NCBI RefSeq assembly: GCF_017498545.1
Contig: NZ_CP071793.1
Location: 3,410,001-3,474,000 of the forward strand
Reading direction: 5' to 3'
DNA: 64,000 bases
DNA from: Sulfidibacter corallicola
Lineage (GTDB): Bacteria > Acidobacteriota > Holophagae > Acanthopleuribacterales > Acanthopleuribacteraceae
The position numbers and the translations under genes are program-made. The first letter of the stretch is position 1. Every line of letters begins with the position of its first letter. The notes beneath the pieces were generated by a model that worked only from the letters and a program-made list of their open reading frames with translations, was not told the DNA's origin and searched no databases. Below are positions 29,391 through 39,417 of the stretch, piece by piece.

Positions 29391-30620
29391 TCAGCCGGCG
29401 ATGTCTTCCACGATGGAAAACTTGAGATTTTTGGTGCGAATCATCTCGGCGCTGACATTCAATTCGGTGGCCGATTTCATGCTGGGCAGTTCGAACAGGT
29501 AATCCAGCATGAGGTCTTCCATGATCAATCGCAACCCACGGGCGCCGAGCTTGCGCTCGATCGCCTGACGGGCGATCAGGGCGATCGCGTCCTTGTGGAA
29601 CTTGAGGGTCACGCCTTCCATCTCGAACATCTTCTGGTACTGTTTGATCAGCGCGTTCTTGGGTTCGGTGAGAATGCGGGCCAGATCTTCCTCTTCGAGC
29701 GGCTCCAACTGGGCGATGACCGGAATACGGCCGACAAATTCGGGAATCAATCCGAATTTGATCAGATCTTCCGGTTCGACCTGTTCCAGAATCGCCTTTT
29801 CGTCGAATTTGGAGCGAGCCTGGGGTTTGGCGTTGAACCCGAGCGTCTTCTTGCCGAGCCGCTTTTCGATAATTTTTTCCAAGCCGACGAAGGCGCCGCC
29901 CGCGACAAACAAAATGTTGGAAGTATCCAACTGGTAGAATTCCTGATGGGGATGCTTGCGGCCACCCTGGGGCGGCACGTTGGCCACGGTCCCTTCGAGA
30001 ATCTTGAGCAGGGCCTGCTGAACACCTTCGCCGCTGACGTCGCGCGTGATGCTCGGGTTCTCGGACTTGCGGGAGATCTTGTCGATCTCATCGATGTAGA
30101 TGATGCCGCGTTGGGCTTTTTCGATGTCGTAATCGGCGGCCTGAAGCAGGCGCAGCAGGATGTTCTCCACATCCTCACCCACGTAACCGGCCTCGGTGAG
30201 CGTGGTGGCGTCGACGATGGCGAACGGGACTTCGAGGATCTTGGCCAGCGTGCGCGCCAGCAAGGTCTTGCCCGTACCGGTGTTGCCGATCATCAGGATG
30301 TTGCTCTTTTCCAGTTCGACATCGTCTTTTTTGGGTTTTGGCAGGGAGATGCGCTTGTAGTGCAGGTAGACCGACACGGCCAGTTTCCGCTTGGCCTGAT
30401 CCTGCCCCAACACGTAATCGTCGAGAAAACGCTTGAGCTCGGTCGGAGTATAGAGCTGAGGCTGGCGAGGAGCTTCATAGATCTGATCTTCCTGAGCGAT
30501 GTCGTAACAAACCGCGACACACTCGTCGCAGATATAGACATCCGGCCCCGCGATCAGTTTTTTGACTTCGCGCTGGCTTTTGTTACAGAAAGAGCACTTC
30601 AAATCTCTCGTCGATTTCAT
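29391..30620 (-). CDS. clpX: ATP-dependent Clp protease ATP-binding subunit ClpX
   Basis: AAA+ unfoldase that feeds ClpP. An N-terminal zinc-binding domain ([15 protein letters not shown] then YICDECV) precedes the AAA+ module: Walker [14 protein letters not shown], Walker [14 protein letters not shown], sensor and pore segments including [14 protein letters not shown] and [15 protein letters not shown]. The GARGLR sensor-2 motif and a [11 protein letters not shown] tail follow. Length 409 fits. It is ordered tig-clpP-clpX on the minus strand, a widely conserved cluster. Confidence 0.97.
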   Translation of the reverse strand: MKSTRDLKCSFCNKSQREVKKLIAGPDVYICDECVAVCYDIAQEDQIYEAPRQPQLYTPTELKRFLDDYVLGQDQAKRKLAVSVYLHYKRISLPKPKKDDVELEKSNILMIGNTGTGKTLLARTLAKILEVPFAIVDATTLTEAGYVGEDVENILLRLLQAADYDIEKAQRGIIYIDEIDKISRKSENPSITRDVSGEGVQQALLKILEGTVANVPPQGGRKHPHQEFYQLDTSNILFVAGGAFVGLEKIIEKRLGKKTLGFNAKPQARSKFDEKAILEQVEPEDLIKFGLIPEFVGRIPVIAQLEPLEEEDLARILTEPKNALIKQYQKMFEMEGVTLKFHKDAIALIARQAIERKLGARGLRLIMEDLMLDYLFELPSMKSATELNVSAEMIRTKNLKFSIVEDIAG

Positions 30621-30682
30621 AGACTTCTACACTCCATACTGGTCGTTACTTAACTTTATCAGGAAACATCGTGAGAGCCCAA

Positions 30683-31276
30683 TCAGGACTTTAGATCTCT
30701 ACGCGTGATGACGTTGTCCACGATTCCGTAATCCACGGCCTCCTGGGCACCCATGATGTAATCACGGTCCGAATCTTTCTGAATTTTTTTCAAAGATTGG
30801 CCCGTGAATTCCGCCAACATTTTGTTCAGTTGATCTTTCATACGCAAAATCTCGCGTGCGTGGATCTCGATGTCGCTGGCCTGACCCTGGGCGCCGCCCA
30901 GCGGCTGGTGGATCAAAACCCGGGCGTTCGGCAGGCAGTAGCGCTTGCCCTTGGTGCCGGCCGCCAACAAAAAGGCCCCCATGCTGGCCGCTTGACCCAC
31001 GCAGATGGTGGATACGTCCTGGCGCACCAGGTTCATGGTGTCGAAGATCGCCATGCCCGCGGTGATGCTGCCGCCGGGCGAATTGATATAGATGTTGGTA
31101 TCGCGCTCGGGATCTTCCGCTTCCAGGAACAGAAGCTGGGAGACCACCAAGTTGGCCACGTGATCGTTGATCGGCTCACCGATGAAAATGATGCCGTCTT
31201 TGAGGAGGCGAGAATAAATATCGTAGCTGCGCTCACCACGACTGGTCTGTTCGACCACCACAGGTACCAATGGCAT
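30683..31276 (-). CDS. clpP: ATP-dependent Clp protease proteolytic subunit ClpP
   Basis: Tetradecameric serine protease. The catalytic triad is visible: Ser in [18 protein letters not shown], His in [16 protein letters not shown], and Asp in [20 protein letters not shown]-terminal [20 protein letters not shown] is the usual mature start region, and the prosequence is very short. 197 residues. It lies between tig and clpX and is the partner of ClpX. Confidence 0.97.
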   Translation of the reverse strand: MPLVPVVVEQTSRGERSYDIYSRLLKDGIIFIGEPINDHVANLVVSQLLFLEAEDPERDTNIYINSPGGSITAGMAIFDTMNLVRQDVSTICVGQAASMGAFLLAAGTKGKRYCLPNARVLIHQPLGGAQGQASDIEIHAREILRMKDQLNKMLAEFTGQSLKKIQKDSDRDYIMGAQEAVDYGIVDNVITRRDLKS

Positions 31277-31392
31277 ACAAACTCCTTTGACGTTGCGATT
31301 TCAACCCTATGCGAAAAACCGGGCCGCCGACGAGGACCGCTCACCCGTTTGGCAAGCCAACACCGGGTAAGCGGAATCCATTCCGGCAACGG

Positions 31393-32829
31393 TCAGGCTT
31401 CGGACGACACCTCGGCCTCGGAAGAAGTGGCGTCGTCGCCGGATGCTTCAACCTTGGTCTCGGCTTCCTCGGAACCGTGCGCGTGATCGCAATCGGGACC
31501 GTGTTCGTGCTCCGGTTCCGGCTCAGGCTCCTTGGTCAGTTCGTCGACTTTTACAATTTTAGCCTCTCCGACCACGGCATCCAATGCTTTCCGACGTAAA
31601 ATCACCTGCTCGAGGAAACGAAGATCGCCGCGACCTTCCAGCTCTTCACGCAGTTCCTCCAGGGATTTCTCCTCTTCCTGGGTTTGGTTCAGGTAATCCT
31701 GGAGCTCCTCGTTCAGTTCCTCTTCGGCGACCGTCAGGTCCAGTTCGGCGGTGACGGCGTCCAGGAACACGTCGGTGCGCACCTTCTGAGCGGCACTGGG
31801 CACGAAGCGCGACATCATGCCTTCGAGCATCTTCTGCATGTCGGGCGAATCGCCCAGGTACTGCATGTAGGGCATGACCTGTTGGCGCACCATCATTTCG
31901 GCTTCGCCGTAGACGGCGCTGGGCGGCACTTCGAATTCGTAATCGTCGAGGATTTTGGACATCAGGCGCATTTCGGTGCTGTTCTTCTCGTCCTCCTCGA
32001 GTTGCTCGAGGATCTCTTCACGGGTCTTGGCCCTGAACGCGGCCAGATCCTCGTGTCCCAAGTTCTTGGCGAAGGTATCGTCGAGTTCGGGCGCTTCGTG
32101 ACGCTGGATCTTCTCGATATCCACGTAGAGGCGCACCTTCTTGCCCTGCCATTCCTTGAAGGCGTCGTCCTCCGGTCCCTCGAACTCGTCTTCCACGGTA
32201 TCGCCCAGGTTGGCGCCCTTGACCATATCCGCCAGGAACGGATGGGTGTGCTCTTTACCCAGGTAGACCACGTATTTTTCGATGTCGGTGACGGTCTCGT
32301 CGGTCTCGCCGTCGATGGCGGTCAGGGCGACGGTGACCTCATCCCCGTCTTCGGCGGCGCGATCCGTGATGTCCTGGTGCTTGGTGGCGCTCTTGACGAA
32401 GCCCTCCAGTTTCTCGTTGACCATTTCGTCGGTCGCGGATACGTTGAGCGACTCGACTTCCACGCCCTTCCAGTCCTTCAACTCGATCTCGGGCAGAACC
32501 TCGATCACGGCGGTGAAGCCGAACGATTCCTTGTGCTTGAGATCGGCATCGGCGAGGCGGGGCTGGCCGGCGGCGCGAAGGTCTTTTTCCTTGATCACAT
32601 CTTTCATGGTCTCGGGCACCACGCGCTGGGCCAAATCGGAAATGATCTCGCTACGGTAACGCTTCAACAAAATAGCGGTGGGGGCTTTTCCCTTGCGGAA
32701 GCCGGGAAGGTTGGCGTACTTGGTAATTTCTTTAAACGTAGCGGAAAAATGAGACGAGACCTTGTCCCAGGGCAAAGTCACCTCGACAGAAACCAAAATA
32801 GGACTCTTTTCCGTGATGTTGATCTGCAT
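31393..32829 (-). CDS. tig: Trigger factor (ribosome-associated chaperone/PPIase)
   Basis: Binds the ribosome exit tunnel and chaperones nascent chains. The ribosome-binding signature appears as LPGFRKGKAPTAILLKRY in the N-domain. A central FKBP-like PPIase domain (about 150-250, with GDEVTVALTAIDGETDE) and a long helical C-domain follow. At 478 residues it exceeds E. coli Tig (432) through a C-terminal acidic, His-rich tail (EHEHGPDCDHAHGSEE, then Glu/Ser-rich). That tail could bind metal, but this is only suggested by composition. First gene of tig-clpP-clpX. Confidence 0.94.
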   Translation of the reverse strand: MQINITEKSPILVSVEVTLPWDKVSSHFSATFKEITKYANLPGFRKGKAPTAILLKRYRSEIISDLAQRVVPETMKDVIKEKDLRAAGQPRLADADLKHKESFGFTAVIEVLPEIELKDWKGVEVESLNVSATDEMVNEKLEGFVKSATKHQDITDRAAEDGDEVTVALTAIDGETDETVTDIEKYVVYLGKEHTHPFLADMVKGANLGDTVEDEFEGPEDDAFKEWQGKKVRLYVDIEKIQRHEAPELDDTFAKNLGHEDLAAFRAKTREEILEQLEEDEKNSTEMRLMSKILDDYEFEVPPSAVYGEAEMMVRQQVMPYMQYLGDSPDMQKMLEGMMSRFVPSAAQKVRTDVFLDAVTAELDLTVAEEELNEELQDYLNQTQEEEKSLEELREELEGRGDLRFLEQVILRRKALDAVVGEAKIVKVDELTKEPEPEPEHEHGPDCDHAHGSEEAETKVEASGDDATSSEAEVSSEA

Positions 32830-32947
32830 GAACTTGTCCTTGTGCTGGAAGTAAATGTGGTGGGCCTTGAAGCTGGATCCCGATGTGTCACATCGACCCC
32901 CGCAGTCTAATTTGCGTGGCCTGTCACCGAGAACGCATGTATTGAGA

Positions 32948-33032
32948 TGGTGCGAGAGGAGGGACTCGAACCCTCACGAGCAAGCTCGCCAGAACCTAAA
33001 TCTGGTGCGTCTACCAATTCCGCCACCCTCGC
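32948..33032 (-). tRNA. tRNA-Leu (anticodon UAG), CCA encoded
   Basis: Read on the minus strand, acceptor GCGAGGG (from 33032) pairs with CTCTCGC. The D-arm, a five-base anticodon stem CCAGA/TCTGG with loop TTTAGGT (anticodon TAG), a long variable arm (GCGAGCTTGCTCGT) typical of class II tRNAs, and the T-arm GAGGGTTCGAGTCCCTC are all present. Discriminator A and an encoded CCA (32948-32950) follow. Confidence 0.95.
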
Positions 33033-33251
33033 ACGGGTCGGGACTATGGAGCGAAACCACACGTAACTTTTAGCGAATACCACGTTTCAAATAGCTCCAG
33101 TTCCCGGAAGACCAAACCGATTGGCGGGAGCGGGCAGCATGCGTTACTGGCCAACCCGCGTTCCGAGCCGTTTAAGTATACACGAATTGACCTAAACGTA
33201 AAACGCCAAGTTCAAAAGGCCCGAAATCAGCCGTGTATGCCGCGCTACGAC

Positions 33252-35999
33252 TCACTTTTCGGTGTGTGCCGGACCCAGAAAACAGGCGTTGAACAAGAGC
33301 GGTGCGAGCCCCTTGGTGAACCCTCGGTAGAAGGGGTTTTCGGTAAAGGCGATTACCTGGCCGCGCCCGGCCGATTGGACCAGGGCGAAGGGTTTGTGGG
33401 CGAACTGGCGCAGGGTGTCCTCGGGCACGTAGCCGCTGACCCCCAATTGCTCGCCGGCCACGAATCGACCCACGTTGCGACCCTGGTCGAGACGCAGGGG
33501 GCGCAGCACCCGGCTGGAGGACACCATGACCGGCTGGCGCTCACGCACCCCGAAGGCCAACCAATGATGGGTATCGAACTCGGCCATCATCAGGGCGCCG
33601 TAGACCTTTTCCGGTTGTTCGCGGCGCGGCAACACCATTTCGGCGGGCTCGTCTTCGAGCACTTTGGGATGGGCGACCGCATCGCCACTGTCGACCACAC
33701 CGCCTTTCATTTCCACGGCACTGGCCAGCAAACCCACCGATTCGTGCATCAGCCACTCGGCGGAAGCGCCCACCGCCACCAGAACCCCGCCGTTGCGCGT
33801 CCAGCGAACCAGGCGCCGCGTTTCCGTCGGGCCCAGACGGCGTTTCCAGGCATGCGCGCCGGCCGACGGCATCAGCAGCACGTCGAATTCGGTCAGGTCC
33901 ACGTCGCCGAGCGAGCCTACGCGCAGAATCGTGGCCGCATAACCCAACTCCCGCTCCAGGTAGTACCGCAGCCATCCCGCCGAGAGCTGCTGGACCGGCT
34001 GATCCCACAACAACCCGATGCGCGGTGCCTTCAGCCATTTCACGGCCCGCGAACCCAGCCCCGGACCCTCGTCGAACCAACTTTGGTCGATGCCCACCAG
34101 ATCGGCCTGGTGACGGTCACAGGCGCCCAGGACCCGAGTCTTCACATCCGCGGGGTTCCCGTTCACCCGCACCACCAGGGTGCCGGGGGCGAAGGTGCGC
34201 TCGTCCTGGCGAATGATCTTGGTGGTGAACGACAGGCGAACGCCCTGATTCAGGAGCGTGGCGGCCACCGCGCCGGTTTGGGATCCGTTGGGAATCAGGT
34301 AGGCGAGGTGCGCATCCAGGTTGTGACGCACCGGCGTGATCGAGAATTCGGTCTGGCCGGTGCCGCGCCAGCCGTTCCCGGTGGCGTACCGCACCGGGAC
34401 GCCGTAACAGAAGGGGAGCGACCAGGCGGTGATGTCGAAGATCTCGGCGCGCTCGCGGCGCTCGTAGCGACGTCGTTGCTGTTCGAGGAATTCGGCATCG
34501 AGCGGCAGTTCATCGACCAACAGCGAGCGCGCCAGCCGACCCGCCGGTTGATCGAGCCGAACCAACAGCGCGCCCTCGGGAATATCTTCCTTGCGCGATG
34601 GTCCACGCAGCCGTTCCTTGACGTTGAGGTTGCGAATGCGCTGACTCACCCGCTCGACCTCGACGCCCTGGTCGGCCAGCAGGCGACCCAACGCCACCAG
34701 GCGCCCGGGATCCTCACCGGGCAGCAGAAAGATCTGCTTCTCTTCGTATTCTTCGCTACCGTTGCCCGAGTGCTGGCGCATTTCATAAAAGAAGGAGAGA
34801 TAGCGAAGCCGTCTCGCCGCCGCATGGCGCACCACCGCGAGACCGGCGACGGCCTGATGGGCGACCGCGTCGGCATAGGTCAGAATGGACCCGTCGCGAC
34901 GGCGGTAGCGCAGTCCCCGCGAGCTGGCCTGCTCGAACAGCACGCCGATGGACCCCTGCAGGCTGGGCCACGTTTCGCCGTAGCCCGGATAGAAACCGTC
35001 GAATACCTCTCCATGAAAATAGTCGATGCGGCGGCTGTCGAATTCCTTGGCGATGGCCTGGCCAAGGTCCGCGTAGGCGTCGGACATGGATTTGGGCAGC
35101 ACGGGGTTGATCGGCGCTGCCGGTTGTGCGGCAAAAAACGAAGACTCGCCGGACATCTCGTGACGGTCGATGGTGATGTGCGGGAACCAATCCAGGTAGG
35201 CCTCGATCTTGACGCGGGTTTCCACCTGGGTGAGCGCGAACCAATCGCGGTTGAGATCGAAGAGGTAGTGATTGAGGCGGCCCGCCGGCCAGGGCTGGTC
35301 GCGCTCGGCCGCACGTGGATGGGCGTCGCCGCCCGGCACGCGATTTTGCCGCGAATACTGGATGAAGCGGTCGCGACCGTCGGGATTCTGCATCAGCTCG
35401 AACGCCACCACGACCTGATCGAGCATGGCCTTCACGGCGGGATCCTCCGAGGCGGCCAGGTGATAGGCCGTAAACAGGCCCGCATCGGTTCCCGAGGGCT
35501 CGTCGCCATGCACGGATTCGAAGAACCAGACCAGCACCGGCAGGTCGGCGGCCAGGGCGTCGAAGGTCGCGCGATCGGTGATGCGCGGGTCGGCAATCGC
35601 GCGATAACTCTGCTGCAGGCTGTCCAGACGTTTCTGGTTGTCGGCCGAGGTCACCATCAGCAATGCCATGTCGCGCCCTTCCCACGACTTGCCGCGCACT
35701 TGCAGCGAAACGCGGGGCGACGCCTCGGCCAAGGCCGCTGCATAGCGCAGCACCTCGTGACTCATGGTCATTCCGGCGCCGAAATCGAAGCCCAGCACCT
35801 CATTCAAATCGGGAATCGAATCCTTGTGTCGGAGTTCGCCCAGAACGGCCCGGGAGAAGTCGGTCCGATCGTCGGTCACGTTCGTCATATGCATGGCATT
35901 CACCCAGGAAAAACTTGCGAGCCACAGGAAGAACAGTTTGAACCATAGACGGTTTTGCAAACATTTCGAGAAACGAAAAACAGAAAGGCGGCCATTCAT
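33252..35999 (-). CDS. Secreted M14-family zinc carboxypeptidase
   Basis: About 915 residues with an N-terminal signal peptide (hydrophobic WFKLFFLWLASFSWVNA). The peptidase M14 domain includes YRAIADPRITD and then LVWFFESVHGDEPSGTDAG, where His and Glu are zinc ligands. It continues with MQNPDGRDRFIQYSRQNR, LNRDWFALTQVETRV and FPHITIDRHEMSGES, whose His is the likely third ligand. The remaining 500 residues are a long C-terminal region of unclear fold, perhaps involved in substrate or surface binding. The ATG at 35999 follows a strong GAGGTGAT site and is preferred to the GTG at 36014. Likely degrades peptides outside the cytoplasm. The 903-residue opposite-strand frame is a shadow. Confidence 0.85.
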   Translation of the reverse strand: MNGRLSVFRFSKCLQNRLWFKLFFLWLASFSWVNAMHMTNVTDDRTDFSRAVLGELRHKDSIPDLNEVLGFDFGAGMTMSHEVLRYAAALAEASPRVSLQVRGKSWEGRDMALLMVTSADNQKRLDSLQQSYRAIADPRITDRATFDALAADLPVLVWFFESVHGDEPSGTDAGLFTAYHLAASEDPAVKAMLDQVVVAFELMQNPDGRDRFIQYSRQNRVPGGDAHPRAAERDQPWPAGRLNHYLFDLNRDWFALTQVETRVKIEAYLDWFPHITIDRHEMSGESSFFAAQPAAPINPVLPKSMSDAYADLGQAIAKEFDSRRIDYFHGEVFDGFYPGYGETWPSLQGSIGVLFEQASSRGLRYRRRDGSILTYADAVAHQAVAGLAVVRHAAARRLRYLSFFYEMRQHSGNGSEEYEEKQIFLLPGEDPGRLVALGRLLADQGVEVERVSQRIRNLNVKERLRGPSRKEDIPEGALLVRLDQPAGRLARSLLVDELPLDAEFLEQQRRRYERRERAEIFDITAWSLPFCYGVPVRYATGNGWRGTGQTEFSITPVRHNLDAHLAYLIPNGSQTGAVAATLLNQGVRLSFTTKIIRQDERTFAPGTLVVRVNGNPADVKTRVLGACDRHQADLVGIDQSWFDEGPGLGSRAVKWLKAPRIGLLWDQPVQQLSAGWLRYYLERELGYAATILRVGSLGDVDLTEFDVLLMPSAGAHAWKRRLGPTETRRLVRWTRNGGVLVAVGASAEWLMHESVGLLASAVEMKGGVVDSGDAVAHPKVLEDEPAEMVLPRREQPEKVYGALMMAEFDTHHWLAFGVRERQPVMVSSSRVLRPLRLDQGRNVGRFVAGEQLGVSGYVPEDTLRQFAHKPFALVQSAGRGQVIAFTENPFYRGFTKGLAPLLFNACFLGPAHTEK

Positions 36000-36188
36000 G
36001 ATCGGTCTCATCACCTCGAATAAAGCTCAGGGGTCCAACGAACACGACGAAGCCGCGGGGTCGACAGGCTGTGCGGACATGCGGACGGCGCCTCATTTCG
36101 AATTCGCGGTGATTTCGCCTGCGGCCATCTTAACACGTCGCTCTCCACATCCAGCCGAACACCTGGGTCCATTCGGGTTCCAGTCACT

Positions 36189-37052
36189 TCAGACCACCTC
36201 TGCGGCGCATTCGCGTACCGCCTCGACCGTTTCGGCGGCGGGAACGATTTCGATCACGCTGATCGCCGGCGGGCAGCGAAACCGCAGGGGCAGCAGGGTA
36301 TAACCCAACCCCTGGCTGGTGTGAACCGGATTGCCCTCCACCACGCAGAGCTCTTTGCCCAAGAACTCGAAGCCGCGCATTTGCGGCAGGTAGATCGGCC
36401 CCACCAGCGGGAATCGAACCTGGCCGCCGTGCAGGTGACCGGCCAGCATCAAATCCACCGCGTTCGGCGGCAGTTGGCGAACGTAGCTCGGCTGATGCGA
36501 GAGCAAGATACGAAAATCGCAGCCTTCGCGCGGGAACAGCTCGGCGGGCACGGGCCGGCCCATGGTGTAGTAATCTTCGATGCCGCCGAGACGTACCCGC
36601 AGGCCTCCGATATCCAGGGAGACCACCTCACCGCACAACAGCCGAATGCCGCAGTCTTCGAGGATCGCGCGGATCGCGTCCACATCGTCGTCGTAATCGT
36701 GATTGCCCAGCACGCCGTAGGTCGGCACGGCTTGGTGCAGTTCGCGGAACAGCGGCATGATGCGGCGCATCTCCCCCAGGCTGCTGTGAAAAAAATCGCC
36801 GGTCCACAGGATCAGGTCGGGACGCTCTGCGAGGCTGCGCTCGACGACGGAACACACGAAGGACTCGGTGGTCCAGGCGGCGCAATGCAGGTCGGACAGA
36901 TGAACCATGCGCAACCGCGCAGGCCAGCCGACGCGTTTGCGCGCGAACCGCCACAGCACCGGCCGACGCGGTAACAAACGCTTCGCGAGTGGCGCGATCC
37001 AACGTTCGAGCAAGGGATAATGGCGATGGCCGGGAATGATTTTCAACGACAT
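36189..37052 (-). CDS. Calcineurin-like metallophosphoesterase (YkuE type)
   Basis: A 287-residue dimetal phosphoesterase. All metal-binding blocks are present: MVHLSDLHCAAW (D-x-H), LILWTGDFFHS (GD), YGVLGNHDYDDD (GNHD), LLSHQPSYV (H) and MLAGHLHGGQVRFP (GHxH). The N-terminus before the domain (about 45 residues, RHYPLLERWIAPLAKRLLPR) is basic but not a clear membrane anchor. Substrate cannot be told from sequence. It is 19 bases downstream of the next minus-strand gene, so the two may be cotranscribed. Confidence 0.88.
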   Translation of the reverse strand: MSLKIIPGHRHYPLLERWIAPLAKRLLPRRPVLWRFARKRVGWPARLRMVHLSDLHCAAWTTESFVCSVVERSLAERPDLILWTGDFFHSSLGEMRRIMPLFRELHQAVPTYGVLGNHDYDDDVDAIRAILEDCGIRLLCGEVVSLDIGGLRVRLGGIEDYYTMGRPVPAELFPREGCDFRILLSHQPSYVRQLPPNAVDLMLAGHLHGGQVRFPLVGPIYLPQMRGFEFLGKELCVVEGNPVHTSQGLGYTLLPLRFRCPPAISVIEIVPAAETVEAVRECAAEVV

Positions 37053-37071
37053 CCGGCCCCCACGAACTCGA

Positions 37072-37722
37072 TTAAATGATCATCGGTTCGGAAACCAGAC
37101 GTTCGAGAATCATCTCGGGAAAAATCCGCTCCACCTGGCTGGCGACTTCTTCGTGGAACAGATAGTCGAAACCCTCGAGGTACAGATCTTTCAGGGCCGC
37201 CGCGCGGAACCCGGACTCCTCGGGATCGGGGATCGGCTGAAAATCGAAGGGGATTTCGGGAATCTCGCGCCGGCACTCGGTACACCGAATCGGCGGAAAG
37301 GTCTCCAACAACTTGGGATCCAATCCGACGTGATGTTTCGGCTTGAAATAGAAATACTGGGGCGGACGGCGGTGCTTGCGCTCTTTCAGGAGACCACCCG
37401 GATCGGTCATCATCGACAACGGGGTACGCGTCAGCCACGAGACGATATCGATCTCGGTGTGCAGGAATTGGCCGGGCAGCAGATCCTCCAGCACCAGGGA
37501 GAACCGTTCGTCGCCGATCAACCAGTGATCGGCCATCATCGGCCTGCCGGCGATGCGCTCTTCCCAGGAAGCGGACTCGGTGGTACAGATCTCGACCTTC
37601 AAACGCCGTTCGAGTTCCTGAAACGGCATCTTGCAAAGGGAACACGCGTGAATGACCTCTTCCTTATTGAGGACATAGGCAAAAGGCGGCGTTTTGATAT
37701 CGCGCATTCGGTAGTAGGTCAT
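37072..37722 (-). CDS. Hypothetical protein with two CxxC motifs
   Basis: A 216-residue soluble protein that I do not recognise with confidence. It has two Cys pairs, CSLCKMPF (about 27-30) and CTECRREIPEIPF (about 146-149), which would suit one zinc site. The region between is rich in aromatic and basic residues (KERKHRRPPQYFYFKPKHH). Its general plan recalls the double-CXXCG proteins of myxobacteria, but the glycine is absent and the link is speculative. It begins at 37722 and lies just upstream of the phosphoesterase gene. Confidence 0.65.
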   Translation of the reverse strand: MTYYRMRDIKTPPFAYVLNKEEVIHACSLCKMPFQELERRLKVEICTTESASWEERIAGRPMMADHWLIGDERFSLVLEDLLPGQFLHTEIDIVSWLTRTPLSMMTDPGGLLKERKHRRPPQYFYFKPKHHVGLDPKLLETFPPIRCTECRREIPEIPFDFQPIPDPEESGFRAAALKDLYLEGFDYLFHEEVASQVERIFPEMILERLVSEPMII

Positions 37723-37958
37723 ATCAGCCTGTCACCCCACGGGCAAGGAAATGAGTTGATCGCGTGGAAAACGTTTCCCCACAAGGATTCCCGTGACTTC
37801 ATAGATGATTATCATAGCATGAAGCCCGCAATCGCAAGAAAAGAGATTTTGGGTTTGAACGGGCAGAAAATCCAATGTGAGCAACGGATTCGGCGCGGTT
37901 GGGCGCCTTTCGGTCCGCCACCTTCCCACAGGACATCGTTGACCACCGAAGATCGATC

Positions 37959-39251
37959 TCATGGGACGCCGCTCCTGCGCAAAAAATCGCGGATTCGCCG
38001 GGCCGATTCATTGAGATCGGCGCCGATTCGATCGACGGCTTTTTTCGTCAACCGGGCGCCCCGCTCATCGTCCACCACCTTGCCCAAGGCTTCGGCTCCG
38101 TCGAAGTCCACGTAGGCGATGCGCGCCGTGAGCTCGTTGGGTGGGCGTCCGAACGCGCTGCCCGGCAGGATCGCCACCCCGGTTTCCTGGAGCAGGGCCT
38201 CGCAGAACTGGACACTGGTCGTGATGCCTCGCCGAGCCAGCGCATCCTGGAATGGCGAGAAATCGGGGAAAAGGTAAAAGCCCCCGGCGGGTTTGGCCAC
38301 GTGCACGCCGGCCTTGTGCAGGATCCGGTAGTACATGTCGCCGAGTGCACCCAACACGGCGCGCGAGGCCCGCAGGTAGCGCTCGATTTCGGCACCGCCC
38401 TGGAATGCACGAATCGCGGCGAACTGAATGGGCGCGCTGGTCGACGTGAAGGTTTCGCTGGCGACCACGGCCATGGCGTCCAGCAACCAGCGCAGGGATC
38501 TGGGAAAGGCGAAGGTACCCAGCCGCCAGCCGCCGGCACCGCACCACTTGCTCAAGCCATTGCTGACGATGGTCCCTTCCGGGTAGAACTCGGCGATCGA
38601 GACGTGCTCGCCGCGGTGGTTCAATTCGCCGTAGATTTCATCGGACAACAGCACGATGCCGTATTGGTGGGCGACTTCGGCGATCGCCTTCAACTCGTCG
38701 ACACTGTAGGTGGCGCCGGTGGGATTGGCGGGATAATTGAGGATGACCAACCGCGGACAATCGGGATCCGATTGACAGAATTGGGCCAGTTCTTCGGGAG
38801 TCAGCCGCCAGGCGTTGTGGGCGTGGGTTTTGATCCACCGCACATTGCGGCCGATGATGTGGGCCTGGGGCGCATAGGAAACCCAGCTCGGCGTGGGAAT
38901 CACCAGATCGCCGTAGTAGACGAGCTGCAACAGGAACATCAGCTCCTTGGAGCCCGGACCGATCAGGATGTCCTCGCCCTCGACCGCCATGCCGCGCTCG
39001 CGGTGATAGGTCGCCACCGCGTCACGCAGGGTCGAAAGGCCCTTGACGGGGAGGTAATCGCGCTCGTGTGCGTTTTCGCGCAGCGCCGCGATCACGGGAT
39101 CCGGCACGGGAAAGGGCGATTGACCCAATCCCAGCCGAAAGATCTTGCGCCCCTCGCGGCTCAACTGCGCGGATCGCTCGTTGATCCCCAAGGTCGCGGA
39201 AAGGCTCAGGTTCCGCACATTCAAATTGATGTGACGTTGCGGCGCAGACAT
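37959..39251 (-). CDS. PLP-dependent aminotransferase, class I/II
   Basis: A 430-residue fold-type I aminotransferase. The key motifs are VILNYPANPTGATYS (NPTG), LLSDEIYGELNHRG (Asp and Tyr for the pyridine ring) and IVSNGLSKWCGAGGWRLG (Schiff-base Lys in SxxK). The distal Arg lies in the C-terminal TARIAYVDF region. Substrate (aspartate, aromatic or other) cannot be assigned. The start at 39251 gives a normal N-terminus; a palindrome with a TATAAG hexamer lies just upstream. KamA is encoded upstream on the same strand. Confidence 0.88.
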   Translation of the reverse strand: MSAPQRHINLNVRNLSLSATLGINERSAQLSREGRKIFRLGLGQSPFPVPDPVIAALRENAHERDYLPVKGLSTLRDAVATYHRERGMAVEGEDILIGPGSKELMFLLQLVYYGDLVIPTPSWVSYAPQAHIIGRNVRWIKTHAHNAWRLTPEELAQFCQSDPDCPRLVILNYPANPTGATYSVDELKAIAEVAHQYGIVLLSDEIYGELNHRGEHVSIAEFYPEGTIVSNGLSKWCGAGGWRLGTFAFPRSLRWLLDAMAVVASETFTSTSAPIQFAAIRAFQGGAEIERYLRASRAVLGALGDMYYRILHKAGVHVAKPAGGFYLFPDFSPFQDALARRGITTSVQFCEALLQETGVAILPGSAFGRPPNELTARIAYVDFDGAEALGKVVDDERGARLTKKAVDRIGADLNESARRIRDFLRRSGVP

Positions 39252-39293
39252 AAGACCCCCGAACCCGGCGGGTCATCCGTAAACGCCCGGGAG

Positions 39294-39327
39294 GTTCAGA
39301 CCCTCTAACTTCTTATAGGGTCTGAAC
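39294..39327 (-). promoter_or_regulatory. 11-bp perfect inverted repeat upstream of the aminotransferase gene
   Basis: GTTCAGACCCT (39294-39304) and AGGGTCTGAAC (39317-39327) with a 12-base loop. On the minus strand TATAAG falls at the loop, a possible -10, 45-75 bases before the gene start. This is operator-like. Next to it (about 39358-39390) a 14-base unit GCGAGGGCGCCTAT is tandemly repeated. Confidence 0.45.
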
Positions 39328-39417
39328 GGAACGCATTCGAAATCCTTGAGCGGAAACGGCGAGGGCGCCTATGCGAGGGCGCCTGTGCGAGGATTTCTCC
39401 GCAGTCGTGGAGGTACC

